Source of the DNA: Pasteurellaceae bacterium
Lineage (GTDB): Bacteria > Pseudomonadota > Gammaproteobacteria > Enterobacterales > Pasteurellaceae
Direction of reading: 5' to 3'
Assembly: GCA_030527795.1 (NCBI GenBank)
Contig: JAUNAB010000008.1
Location: 40,433 to 104,432 of the forward strand
DNA length: 64,000 nucleotides
The translations under genes and the position numbers were made by a program. Below, piece after piece: positions 9,799 to 18,445 of the stretch (position 1 is the first letter of the stretch; every line of letters begins with the position of its first letter). Under the pieces are notes generated by a model. That model had not been told where the DNA came from. It was given only the letters and a program-made list of their open reading frames with translations, and did no database searches.

Positions 9799-11301
9799 TT
9801 ATTTTTTCAACGCACCCAAAATCCCACGGACAATTTGTTGGGTAATTTGGTTGCGAATATTACGCCCCACCGATTTCGCCACACCGCTCACAATTTGTTC
9901 GGTCGCAGAAAGTTGCTCGCCTTTTTTCTTCGTGCCGAAAATCATTCGGCTTAAACTGCCCAAAAAGCCTTCATCTTGTTCCGCTTGCTCGGCTTGTTTT
10001 TGTGCTACGGCATCTAAATCCGCTTGGGCTTGTTGATTAAGCACTTCAAAGGCGGAAATATTGTCCACATAAGCACTGTAATACGGGTAAAGTTCATCAT
10101 CTTTTACCCAAGCTAAACGTTGCTCAGCACTTAATGGCGTAAGCTGACTTTTTGGCGGATAAATATACGCCACTTCAACGGGCGTTGGCATACCTTTTTC
10201 ATCTAAAAATGACACCAACGCTTGCCCAACGCCCAGTGTTGAAATGGTTTCCACCACATTCACATTTGGATTAGAACGGAAGGTTTCCGCAGCAGATTTG
10301 ACAGCTTTTTGATCACGTGGTGTAAAGGCACGCAAAGCGTGTTGAATACGGTTACCCAGCTGACCAAGCACCGTATCAGGCAAATCTAATGGGTTTTGCG
10401 TAACAAAATAAATCCCCACCCCTTTAGAACGAATTAATCTTACCACTTGTTCCACTTTATCCACTAACGCCTGTGGTGCGCCATCAAAAAGTAAGTGAGC
10501 TTCATCAAAAAACATCACAAATTTCGGTTTATCAGGATCGCCCACTTCAGGCAATTTCTCAAACAATTCTGCCATTAACCATAACAAAAATGCACTATAC
10601 ATTTTAGGCGAGTTAATTAATTTTTCCGAATTTAAAATGTTAATTACCCCACGTCCATCACGGGTTTGTAACCAATCCTCTAAATTTAACGCAGGTTCGC
10701 CAAATAAGTTGGTTGCTCCTTCATTTTCCAATGCCAACAAAGCACGTTGAATCGCTCCCACACTCGCCGCTGACACATTGCCGTATTCCGTTTGGAATTG
10801 TTTTGCGTTATCCGCAACATATTTGAGCATTGCACGCAAATCTTTTAAATCAATCAGTAACAACCCTTTATCGTCCGCAACCCGAAAGACTAAATTCAGC
10901 AATCCTTCTTGTGTACTATTTAAATTAAGCAAACGTGATAATAACAATGGCCCCATTTCCGAAATAGTGGTTCGCAACGGAATCCCCGTTTCACCATAGA
11001 CATCCCAAAAGGACACAGGGTATCCAGCAAGATAGGATTCGCCCCCCAGTTGAAATTGCGTGATACGTTCTGCAATTTTGCCTTGCATTGTTCCCGCTTG
11101 GCACAGCCCCGATAAATCGCCCTTCACATCAACTAAAAAAACAGGCACACCATCATCACTAAAGGCTTCTGCCATTTTGCGTAAACTGACGGTTTTCCCC
11201 GTTCCTGTCGCCCCCGCGATCAAACCGTGGCGGTTTGCCATTTTGGCTTGAATACCGAGAATTTGCCCTTGCTCTGTTTGGGCTAAGTGATATAGGCTCA
11301 T
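9799..11301 (-). CDS. HerA-like ATPase, YjgR type (DUF853)
   Basis: Cytoplasmic P-loop ATPase of 500 residues, homologous to E. coli YjgR, whose physiological role is not established. Walker A is GATGTGKTVSLRK near residues 30-42, and the Walker B region is FVMFFDEAHLLFDG around residue 265. The C-terminal part has an alanine/glutamine-rich charged linker (QQAQADLDAVAQKQAEQAEQ) and a basic tail. It appears monocistronic, facing away from the plus-strand metallo-hydrolase remnant. The family is secure; the function is not known. Confidence 0.9.
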   Translation of the reverse strand: MSLYHLAQTEQGQILGIQAKMANRHGLIAGATGTGKTVSLRKMAEAFSDDGVPVFLVDVKGDLSGLCQAGTMQGKIAERITQFQLGGESYLAGYPVSFWDVYGETGIPLRTTISEMGPLLLSRLLNLNSTQEGLLNLVFRVADDKGLLLIDLKDLRAMLKYVADNAKQFQTEYGNVSAASVGAIQRALLALENEGATNLFGEPALNLEDWLQTRDGRGVINILNSEKLINSPKMYSAFLLWLMAELFEKLPEVGDPDKPKFVMFFDEAHLLFDGAPQALVDKVEQVVRLIRSKGVGIYFVTQNPLDLPDTVLGQLGNRIQHALRAFTPRDQKAVKSAAETFRSNPNVNVVETISTLGVGQALVSFLDEKGMPTPVEVAYIYPPKSQLTPLSAEQRLAWVKDDELYPYYSAYVDNISAFEVLNQQAQADLDAVAQKQAEQAEQDEGFLGSLSRMIFGTKKKGEQLSATEQIVSGVAKSVGRNIRNQITQQIVRGILGALKK

Positions 11302-11507
11302 TATTGTTCCTTAAATTATTGGCAAAAATTGCGGTTATCATAAGAAAAAAATGCACAAGGGTCAAAAAATCTTGTGATTTTTGACCGCGGTATTGCTTGA
11401 TTTCATTAAGATAAACAACATTATCGCTCACATTGTCGTTCGACAGCCTATTTTCTTTCCCTTATACTTTTCTCATTATTTCTCGGTTTTATTGATTAGG
11501 AAAAATT

Positions 11508-12350
11508 ATGCTCAAAGTTCATTGCTTAACAACAGGTTGGGTACAAATCAAAATTCATCATCAACTGGCACGATTTTTTGCGCGCCCTGCACGTGTACTT
11601 GACGTATTAACCGATCGTCAATGGTCTGCACATTTACCAATCGGATTTTGGTTAATTGAACATCCCGAAGGGCTTATTATGGTTGATACAGGGGAAAGCC
11701 ATCACGCCAATAATCAGGGTTATCAACCTTGGTATCATCCATTTATGCGTTTGTGCGAACGTCGTGGCGTATTGCCCGAGGAATAAATCGGTTCGGTATT
11801 ATGTGTCCATGGCATTGACCCACTCAATATCCAAACCGTAGTGATGACACATATGCACGGCGATCACGCAGGCGGGATTCCTAATTTCCCTAATAGTTAT
11901 TTTTTACTCAGTGAAACTGAACGGCACGCAATTCAAGCTAAAGATGCGGTATTTAATGGCTATTTAACAATGCACTACCCAACGTGGTTTAAACCTAACC
12001 CCATCCGTTTTAATGACGGCGCCTTTGAGAGTTTTGAGTCTAGCCATAAATTAACACAAGACGGCAAAATCCGCCTTGTACCAACGACTGGACATACCCT
12101 TGGGCATCAAGCAGTCATCGTAGATATGGGCGATTATTATATTTTTATCGGCGGCGACGCCAGTTACAGCGAAGATTATCTACTCAATGGCGATATTGAC
12201 GGGGTGTGCATTGACGGAAAATTGCACCGCGAAACCACCGCACGCATTCGCGAACTGTGCCAACGCAAACCTACGATTACGCAATTTGCCCACGATTTTA
12301 ACAGTGAATTACGTTTGCTGAATAAACAATTCACCCAAGTCAAAAAATAA
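11508..12350 (+). pseudogene. Metallo-beta-lactamase-fold hydrolase interrupted by an in-frame stop
   Basis: Two open stretches (11508-11786 and 11841-12350) lie in the same frame and together encode about 280 residues of an MBL-fold hydrolase resembling the AttM/AiiA lactonase type. The reading frame is broken only by a TAA at 11784-11786, in the context GAG GAA TAA ATC. Downstream in frame comes the zinc signature THMHGDHAGG, then GHTLGHQAV with a further metal histidine and GGDAS with an aspartate. The first part, without the zinc site, cannot be active alone. Re-initiation at ATG 11841 would give a protein lacking the first beta strands. A single point mutation or a base-calling error would explain it. 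Confidence 0.8.
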
Positions 12351-12394
12351 AAAAACCGCGGTCAAAAATTCTCTCGTTTTTTTGACCGCGGTTT
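12351..12394. terminator. Bidirectional terminator made of an inverted CCGCGGT pair
   Basis: A hairpin of two inverted AAACCGCGGTCAAAAA copies lies between the converging metallo-hydrolase remnant and the OPT transporter gene. Stem and flanking A/T runs suit termination in both directions. Confidence 0.75.
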
Positions 12395-12408
12395 AATTTT
12401 AAACTCGT

Positions 12409-14412
12409 TTATTGCTCTTTTTTAACACGCAATACACGCAAGGCGTAAATGCCAATGCCTGCAACAAAGACTAACAAGCCTAATTTTTCAGCCCACGCAT
12501 CCCAATTTTCTAGGCTTAATGCTAATGGGGCATCTGAACCTCCTGAAGTTACGCTCGCAGCGATAACGAAAGCGAGGATAACCCCAATTAAACTTTCGCC
12601 GACAATCAGACCCGCGGCAAATAACGTGCCGTAACGTTCTGCTTTTTTCTTCAACTCAACAGAATCTTTGCCTTTTGCTTTCGCGTAACTGTCAAGATGA
12701 CGATTAATTAACCAAGCTAATAACGCACCGATAAAAATTGGAGAATTAATTGATGGCGGCAAGTAAATCCCGATACCCACTGCAAGTGCTGGCAAGGCGA
12801 ATTTATTACTGCTTTGTTTTTTAATCAACGCATCAATGATGATTAACACAATGCCGAGTCCCACACCAAATAAAATGTAATCCCATTGTAGATTATGCGA
12901 GAAAATCCCGTTAGCAATGGTCATCATTAAAGTGGCTTGTGGTGCAGATAAAGCTTGGCTTGCATCCATTGACTCACGTGGCATCGCCCCCGAAAAACCA
13001 TAGGCGTTATACAAGGTTTCAAGCACTGGTGCAATTACAATCGCCCCCACAATGACCCCGATAATTAACGCAAACTGTTGACGCCAAGGGGTCGCTTTCA
13101 CGAGATAACCCGTTTTCAAATCTTGTAAATTATCGTTGGAAATGGCTGCCACACAAATGACGATAGCTGCAGTGAAAATGGTTAATGCGGTTAAGAATTT
13201 TTGCCCGTCAGCCGTATCTAATAGTCCCGATACATTACCAATTAACATTAGGGTTAACGCAGTTAACACAACGGAAATAATCCCAATACCTGAAAGTGGG
13301 CTTGATGATGACCCAACCATCCCCGCCATATAACCACAAGCAGCGGCGACAAAGAAGCCAATCACCACAGCTAAAATGGTACAAACTAGAATTAAAGTAA
13401 TGCCTAAACCTGCTGAAATGCCAACAGGTTGTAAGAAGCTATATAGTGCCAAAACAATCAATAATGCACTTATCAAGGTCACGCCAATGAGTGCTTTTGG
13501 CGATAAGTCCTGATTTCTACTGTCCACATTGTTGTTATTTTTTAAGGCACGGAACGATTGTGCAGTACCTTCAATCATTGGTTTAAGTAACACTAACAAT
13601 GTCCAAACCGCAGACACTCCAATTACTCCAACCCCAATTAAACGCACTTTAGCTTTCCAAATGCCTAAGGCGTAATCAATCATACTAGCATCAGCAGGCA
13701 TTGGTGTACTGGCGGTGAAATACGGTACGGCAATCCCCCACGCGAACACAATGCCGATAATAATCGCGATACCGCCGACCATTCCCACTAAATAGCCCGC
13801 ACCTAATAAGGCAAAAGAAAAACCCATTGGCAATTGGAAAATCGCATTGCCACCTTTAAACCAAATACTTGCACCGCCCGCCACCACACGTAGCCCTTGA
13901 CTAAGGAAACTTGCCACTGCTGATAATAATGTTCCTAATGCGATTTCTTTGATGCCACTGCCATTTTTACTGTCATCTCCTGCTTTTAAAATTTCAGCCG
14001 CCGCAACCCCTTCAGGGTAAGGCAAATTGCTTTGTACAACCATAACGTGACGTAATGGTGCAGTAAAAATCACGCCAAGCATTCCGCCTGAAATACAAAT
14101 AAGTAAGGTTTGCCAAAATGGGAAGCCCTGCCAATATCCCATCATTAACATTGCAGGCAAGACGAAAATAACCGATGATAATGTCCCAGCAGATGATGCT
14201 TGTGTTTGCACCATATTGTTTTCTAAGATGTTCGCATCTTTGAAAAGTTTGAGTACCGCCATAGAAATTACCGCGGCTGGAATAGATGAGGCAAACGTAA
14301 GCCCCACTTTTAGACCAAGATAGACGTTGGACGCAGTAAAAATCACGGTAATTAATGCACCGAGAATCATACCACGCAACGTGAGCTCTTTTAACGTTGT
14401 TTGAGTAGTCAT
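12409..14412 (-). CDS. Oligopeptide transporter family (OPT) membrane protein
   Basis: Inner-membrane transporter of about 667 residues with some 14 or more hydrophobic segments. It fits the OPT family (bacterial TIGR00733 branch), thought to import oligopeptides or metal chelates; the substrate cannot be told from sequence. Typical features are the N-terminal TLRGMILGALITVIFTASNVYLG region, LPYPEGVAAAEILKAGD and repeated glycine-rich helices. The frame is open to 14595, but the extra N-terminus is AT-rich non-protein-like sequence overlapping nudE. ATG 14412 (MTTQTTLKEL) is the credible start. Confidence 0.9.
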   Translation of the reverse strand: MTTQTTLKELTLRGMILGALITVIFTASNVYLGLKVGLTFASSIPAAVISMAVLKLFKDANILENNMVQTQASSAGTLSSVIFVLPAMLMMGYWQGFPFWQTLLICISGGMLGVIFTAPLRHVMVVQSNLPYPEGVAAAEILKAGDDSKNGSGIKEIALGTLLSAVASFLSQGLRVVAGGASIWFKGGNAIFQLPMGFSFALLGAGYLVGMVGGIAIIIGIVFAWGIAVPYFTASTPMPADASMIDYALGIWKAKVRLIGVGVIGVSAVWTLLVLLKPMIEGTAQSFRALKNNNNVDSRNQDLSPKALIGVTLISALLIVLALYSFLQPVGISAGLGITLILVCTILAVVIGFFVAAACGYMAGMVGSSSSPLSGIGIISVVLTALTLMLIGNVSGLLDTADGQKFLTALTIFTAAIVICVAAISNDNLQDLKTGYLVKATPWRQQFALIIGVIVGAIVIAPVLETLYNAYGFSGAMPRESMDASQALSAPQATLMMTIANGIFSHNLQWDYILFGVGLGIVLIIIDALIKKQSSNKFALPALAVGIGIYLPPSINSPIFIGALLAWLINRHLDSYAKAKGKDSVELKKKAERYGTLFAAGLIVGESLIGVILAFVIAASVTSGGSDAPLALSLENWDAWAEKLGLLVFVAGIGIYALRVLRVKKEQ

Positions 14413-14567
14413 TGTGATACCTATAAAAATAAATGGTGCAAGGATTTTACTGATATTTGTTTTAAAAACAAATTTTATTGAATTTTTTTCAAGTTTAATT
14501 GGAAAATATTTAATATTCAAACCAAATCTGTTTAATTTTTGATACTTTTTCTCACAATGCGTATTAA

Positions 14568-15116
14568 TTAGCCAGTTACTTGCTGAGTTAACCAATCTCG
14601 TAAGCTATATACCGCGGTCAAACTCCGTGCATCATAAAAATCAGGATCGTCCAATAATTGAGCAAGATTAGCCAATGGATAACGCACTAATTGTACAGGT
14701 TCTGGTTCATCGCCTAACAAACGACTTTGATAAAGATAGCGTGCAATCAAAATGTGCATCGGGCTATTCATAAAAGTTAACGAAGAATTCACCGTGCGTA
14801 ATAAGACAAATTCACGTGCACCTAGCCCAATTTCTTCTTGTAGCTCACGATTGGCACTCTGTTCAGGCGTTTCATTTTCTTCCATTAAGCCTTTAACGAA
14901 GCCTAATTCATAACGCTCCGTCCCCATTGCGTATTCACGAATCATCAATAGTTCATCGCCATCTAACGCCAGCACCATTACCGCCGCACGTTTAGCGGGA
15001 CGAAATCGTTCATAAGTACGCTGTTCGCCATTGGAAAATTTCAAATCAACTTGTTGAATTTCAAATAATCGAGATTTTGCGATCACAGAAATTGAAAGAA
15101 TTTCAGGTTTTTGCAT
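14568..15116 (-). CDS. nudE: ADP-sugar/NADH pyrophosphatase of the Nudix family (NudE)
   Basis: Nudix hydrolase acting on ADP-ribose, AP(n)A and NADH in E. coli. The Nudix box GLMEENETPEQSANRELQEE is intact (G-x5-E-x7-REx2EE), followed by IGLG. The open frame extends to 15227, but ATG 15116 (MQKPEILSIS) has a GGAG six bases upstream. It gives 182 residues, close to E. coli NudE (186), and clears the divergent hslR start. The arrangement nudE divergent from hslR is also seen in enterobacteria. Confidence 0.88.
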   Translation of the reverse strand: MQKPEILSISVIAKSRLFEIQQVDLKFSNGEQRTYERFRPAKRAAVMVLALDGDELLMIREYAMGTERYELGFVKGLMEENETPEQSANRELQEEIGLGAREFVLLRTVNSSLTFMNSPMHILIARYLYQSRLLGDEPEPVQLVRYPLANLAQLLDDPDFYDARSLTAVYSLRDWLTQQVTG

Positions 15117-15200
15117 AAGTTGCTCCATTGAATCAGCATTGACAATTACGCTCATCACGATACCATAATTTAAGCACAAAATACTCACGGAAAACAAAAA

Positions 15201-15617
15201 ATGGCAAAAAACAGACAGAATAAACAAGATACAGATAAAGACGTCACTCGCCTAGATAAATGGTTATGGGCAGCACGCTTTTATAAAACGCGAACTATCG
15301 CCAAAGAAATGATTGACGGCGGCAAAGTGCATTACAACGGGCAACGTACCAAGCCCAATAAAACCGTAGAAATTGGTGCACTCATTAAGTTACGCCAAGG
15401 TTCAGATGAAAAAGAAATTCAAGTGCTGGCATTAGCAACCCAGCGCCGTGGTGCACCCGAAGCTCAGTTGCTCTATCAAGAAACCGAGCAAAGTTTACAA
15501 AAACGGGAACAACTGGCGCTTGCACGTAAGAATAATGCCCTGACGATGCCCCATCCTGATCGTCGCCCCAACAAAAAAGAACGGCGTAATTTAATCAAAT
15601 TTAAACATCAAGAATAG
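15201..15617 (+). CDS. hslR: Heat shock protein 15, S4-domain RNA-binding protein
   Basis: Hsp15 rescues stalled 50S subunits that carry nascent chain-tRNA. The 138 residues begin with an S4 RNA-binding domain (RLDKWLWAARFYKTRTIAKEMIDGG) and end with a basic tail (HPDRRPNKKERRNLIKFKHQ), as in the family. It diverges from nudE with 84 bases between the starts. It is probably induced by heat shock, although I see no clear sigma-32 promoter. Confidence 0.95.
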   Translation: MAKNRQNKQDTDKDVTRLDKWLWAARFYKTRTIAKEMIDGGKVHYNGQRTKPNKTVEIGALIKLRQGSDEKEIQVLALATQRRGAPEAQLLYQETEQSLQKREQLALARKNNALTMPHPDRRPNKKERRNLIKFKHQE

Positions 15618-15675
15618 ATTTTCACGGCAATTTATGCTTTAATTTGCACACTACATTCGTATTAAGGTTTAATCA

Positions 15676-16661
15676 ATGATTAGTGGTCTTTTTATTGGCG
15701 CCCTTTTTGGTGCGTTGCTTCAAGCAGGACAATTCTGTTTTGTTTCGGGTTTTCGCCGAATTTATACACAAAAAAATACGCAATTTTTGACCGCGGTTTT
15801 TATCGCGATCTCCATTCAATCCATTGGTCTATTTGCCCTACAAGATATTGGCGTTATTAGCTTGCCCAACGGCGATCTGCCCCTGGTGGCTACCCTTGTC
15901 GGTGTTTTTCTGTTTGGCTTTGGAATGAATTTGGCGGGTTGCTGTGGTTCGGGGGCGTGGTTTCGTTTGGGCGAAGAACTGGTTGGCAGTTGGCTAGCGT
16001 TGATGACTTTTTCAATCACAATGGCATCAACCCAAACGGGCAGCCTAAAACCGTGGATTCAACCTTGGACGAACGAGAGCTTGCCGCTCGCACAATCTAC
16101 AATAGCCTACAAATTCCGCCTTGGATTTTGACCGCGGTTTTATGCCTCATTACCCTTTCACTCTATCTCTATCAACGCAAACATCCTCGCTTTAGCCCAC
16201 CGCGGTCAAAATTTTCATTAAATTTAAATAGTACAGCCATTTTAATCGGGTTACTTGGCATCGTGGCTTGGTATTTGAGTGCACAAACGGGGCGTAATTT
16301 TGGTTTCGGGATTGCTGTGCCGTCTGCCAATGTGGTGCAATATTTAGTCACAGGACAGCAGCGTTATTTCAACTGGAGCAGCCTGTTTGTGATCGGCATT
16401 TTAATCAGGGCAATGATAATAGCAAAAATCAGGGGCGAATTACAACTCACCTTTCCACCTGATAGCCAAACCGTATTCAAACGCCTGATTGGCGGTATCC
16501 TAATGGCGATCAGGGCTTCACTCGCAGGCGGTTGCACCGTCACCAATTCATTGGTTGCGACCGCCTATTTCTCTTGGCAAGGTTGGCTTGCCACTGTAAT
16601 GATTATTATCGGCTTATGGATTTCAAGTGCGATTTTCAAACCCACTCAATGTAAAATTTAA
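15676..16661 (+). pseudogene. YeeE/YedE (TsuA-like) sulfur-compound transporter, frameshifted
   Basis: Two overlapping frames encode the N- and C-terminal parts of one membrane protein of about 325 residues. The first frame runs from ATG 15676 and carries the family cysteine motif LAGCCGSGAW; it terminates at 16131. The second carries the matching second motif LAGGCTVTNSLVATAYF and ends at 16661. The two join sensibly only by a one-base shift close to 16090-16105 (frame 1 AQSTI, frame 3 TIYNSLQIPPWILT). TsuA-type proteins import thiosulfate, and the next gene is a rhodanese, which supports a sulfur role. It could be a real loss or a sequencing error. Confidence 0.8.
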
Positions 16662-16671
16662 GCACATTTGT

Positions 16672-18045
16672 ATGCAACTCAAACTTCTGTTTACGCTCAT
16701 TCCGCTTATTCTTGCTGGTTGCGATCAACAACGTGTAACCGAGATTAAAACAGATGAATTATTAAAAAATCTGGATAATCCGCAATATGTGATTATTGAT
16801 ACGCGCCCTGATAGCTTATATTTCGGCTTTAAGGATAAAGGTGCAATACGTAGCGTACATATTCAAGGAGCAATGCAATTTACAACAGGCTGGCTCGATA
16901 ATATTGAAGCGGCAAAATTTGACAGCTTTGTCAACGGCAAAGGCATTACCAAAGAGAAAACGCTCGTGTTCTACGATAGTAACTTAGATGACTTAGAACG
17001 TGTTACTGCCGAATTTGCCGCCAAAGGTTACCACGTACGAGCCTTTAAAGATTTCATTAATTACGCCAATGCGGATTATCCATTAGAAAAATTTGAAAAT
17101 TGTTCGCTTAGCGTTTCACCTGCTTGGTTAAACGCTACCTTAAACGGCGAAAAACCCGAAAGTTACGCAAGCGATAAAAAACCAATAGTCTTTGAAGTTT
17201 CTTGGGGTGATGTCAAAGACAGTAAGTCCTATGTGCAACACATCAAAGGTGCATACCATTTCAATACCGACTGGATTGAAAACGCACCTGTTTGGAATTT
17301 ATCCGATCCCGCGGTCATTGAGCAAAATCTCATTAAAAACGGCATCAGCAAAGATCAACCTGTGGTGGTGTATTCAGACAATCAAATGGCAGCATTACGC
17401 GTACTATGGGCATTAAAATGGGCTGGCGTGGATGACGTTCGCTTTCTCAACGGTGGTTTGAATGTGTGGATGGATGCCAATCTTCCTGTTGAAACAACGG
17501 TAAATACCCCAACACCAGTTCAAGCTTTTGGAGAGTCAATCTCAGCCAATCCGCAAGTGGATATTCCAATGCCAGCACAAGCCATTGCTGCCCAAAAACA
17601 AGGCTTAAAACTCATTAGTAATCGTGCTTGGGACGAGTATACGGGAAAAATCAGTGGTTATGATTATATCCCAGGCAAAGGCGAACCTGAAGGGGCAATT
17701 TGGGGCTTTGCAGGAACGGACTCATCCAACGTAGCAGATTTTTACGACCCTGACGGCACCTTGCGTAACCCGAACGAAATCTTTGCCTTATGGAAAACTC
17801 AAGGGATTGAGCCAACAGACAATCTCGCATTCTATTGTGGAACTGGTTGGCGTGCGTCAGTACCTTGGTTTATGACCCAATTAGCAGGCTGGCAGCACAC
17901 CCAAATTTATGACGGCGGTTGGAATGCGTGGCAAATGAACCCTGCATTGCCCGTGCAAAAAGGCGTGGCATCAGGCGTCACCAAACCTAACGCCTTCAAC
18001 GACTTCGGTAAAGTCGCCAAACGTGGCAACTCCTGTAAAAGCTAA
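16672..18045 (+). CDS. Triple-rhodanese-domain lipoprotein (sulfurtransferase)
   Basis: A 457-residue protein with a lipoprotein signal (LIPLILAGC), so probably anchored in the outer or inner membrane facing the periplasm. Three rhodanese-like domains follow. The first (about 30-150) and second (about 165-285) have FYDSNLDD and VYSDNQMA where the active loop should be, with no cysteine, so both look inactive. The third (about 305-430) has CGTGWRAS with cysteine near residue 389 and should be the active sulfurtransferase. Start 16672 is chosen for the signal peptide; the frame is open to 16627. It lies directly behind the TsuA-like gene, suggesting joint thiosulfate use. Confidence 0.88.
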   Translation: MQLKLLFTLIPLILAGCDQQRVTEIKTDELLKNLDNPQYVIIDTRPDSLYFGFKDKGAIRSVHIQGAMQFTTGWLDNIEAAKFDSFVNGKGITKEKTLVFYDSNLDDLERVTAEFAAKGYHVRAFKDFINYANADYPLEKFENCSLSVSPAWLNATLNGEKPESYASDKKPIVFEVSWGDVKDSKSYVQHIKGAYHFNTDWIENAPVWNLSDPAVIEQNLIKNGISKDQPVVVYSDNQMAALRVLWALKWAGVDDVRFLNGGLNVWMDANLPVETTVNTPTPVQAFGESISANPQVDIPMPAQAIAAQKQGLKLISNRAWDEYTGKISGYDYIPGKGEPEGAIWGFAGTDSSNVADFYDPDGTLRNPNEIFALWKTQGIEPTDNLAFYCGTGWRASVPWFMTQLAGWQHTQIYDGGWNAWQMNPALPVQKGVASGVTKPNAFNDFGKVAKRGNSCKS

Positions 18046-18051
18046 TCTATA

Positions 18052-18097
18052 AAAAAATTCGGTCAGAAATTCAATCATTTTTTTGACCGCGGTTTTT
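18052..18097 (+). terminator. Terminator from an inverted CCGCGGT pair, left arm decayed
   Basis: The right arm TTTTTGACCGCGGTTTTT is intact. The left arm reads AAAATTCGGTCAGAAATT, a mutated copy, so the stem is imperfect. It follows the rhodanese gene by a few bases and probably still terminates it. Confidence 0.6.
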
Positions 18098-18445
18098 GTT
18101 CAATACTGAGAATATATCACCCCCCTCCTTTCCTCTCACCATTCTCAAATCCTGACAATATTTTAGATTGTTCATATTAAATTTCATTTAACATCTATTC
18201 TAACTAATTGCATTGTGCAAATACTTCTTACTATTTGTTTTCTGTTTAAATCAGACTGTAGCATATTCCTTTTTTCTAAATTAGAAATTTATTATACTTC
18301 TATTTTATATATGGAATCCTATTTTCTTATTTTGTAAACTAATTTTATAGTTTTTTATAGAAAAATAAAATCCCTTACTTTAAATAAGGGATTTACTCGC
18401 AATTGAGATAATTTAATTACATTGTTCTTTGTAATTCTGATTTTC
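18098..18445. other. AT-rich intergenic region without a gene
   Basis: About 350 bases between the rhodanese terminator and the autotransporter stop. Very AT-rich, with no open frame of note on either strand. It holds only the autotransporter terminator hairpin near 18361-18394. It marks the left edge of an AT-rich island that contains the protease gene. Confidence 0.6.
18361..18394 (-). terminator. Rho-independent terminator of the autotransporter gene
   Basis: A ten-base perfect stem (AAATCCCTTA / TAAGGGATTT) read on the minus strand is followed by TTATTTTTC. It lies about 50 bases after the protease stop codon. Confidence 0.75.
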
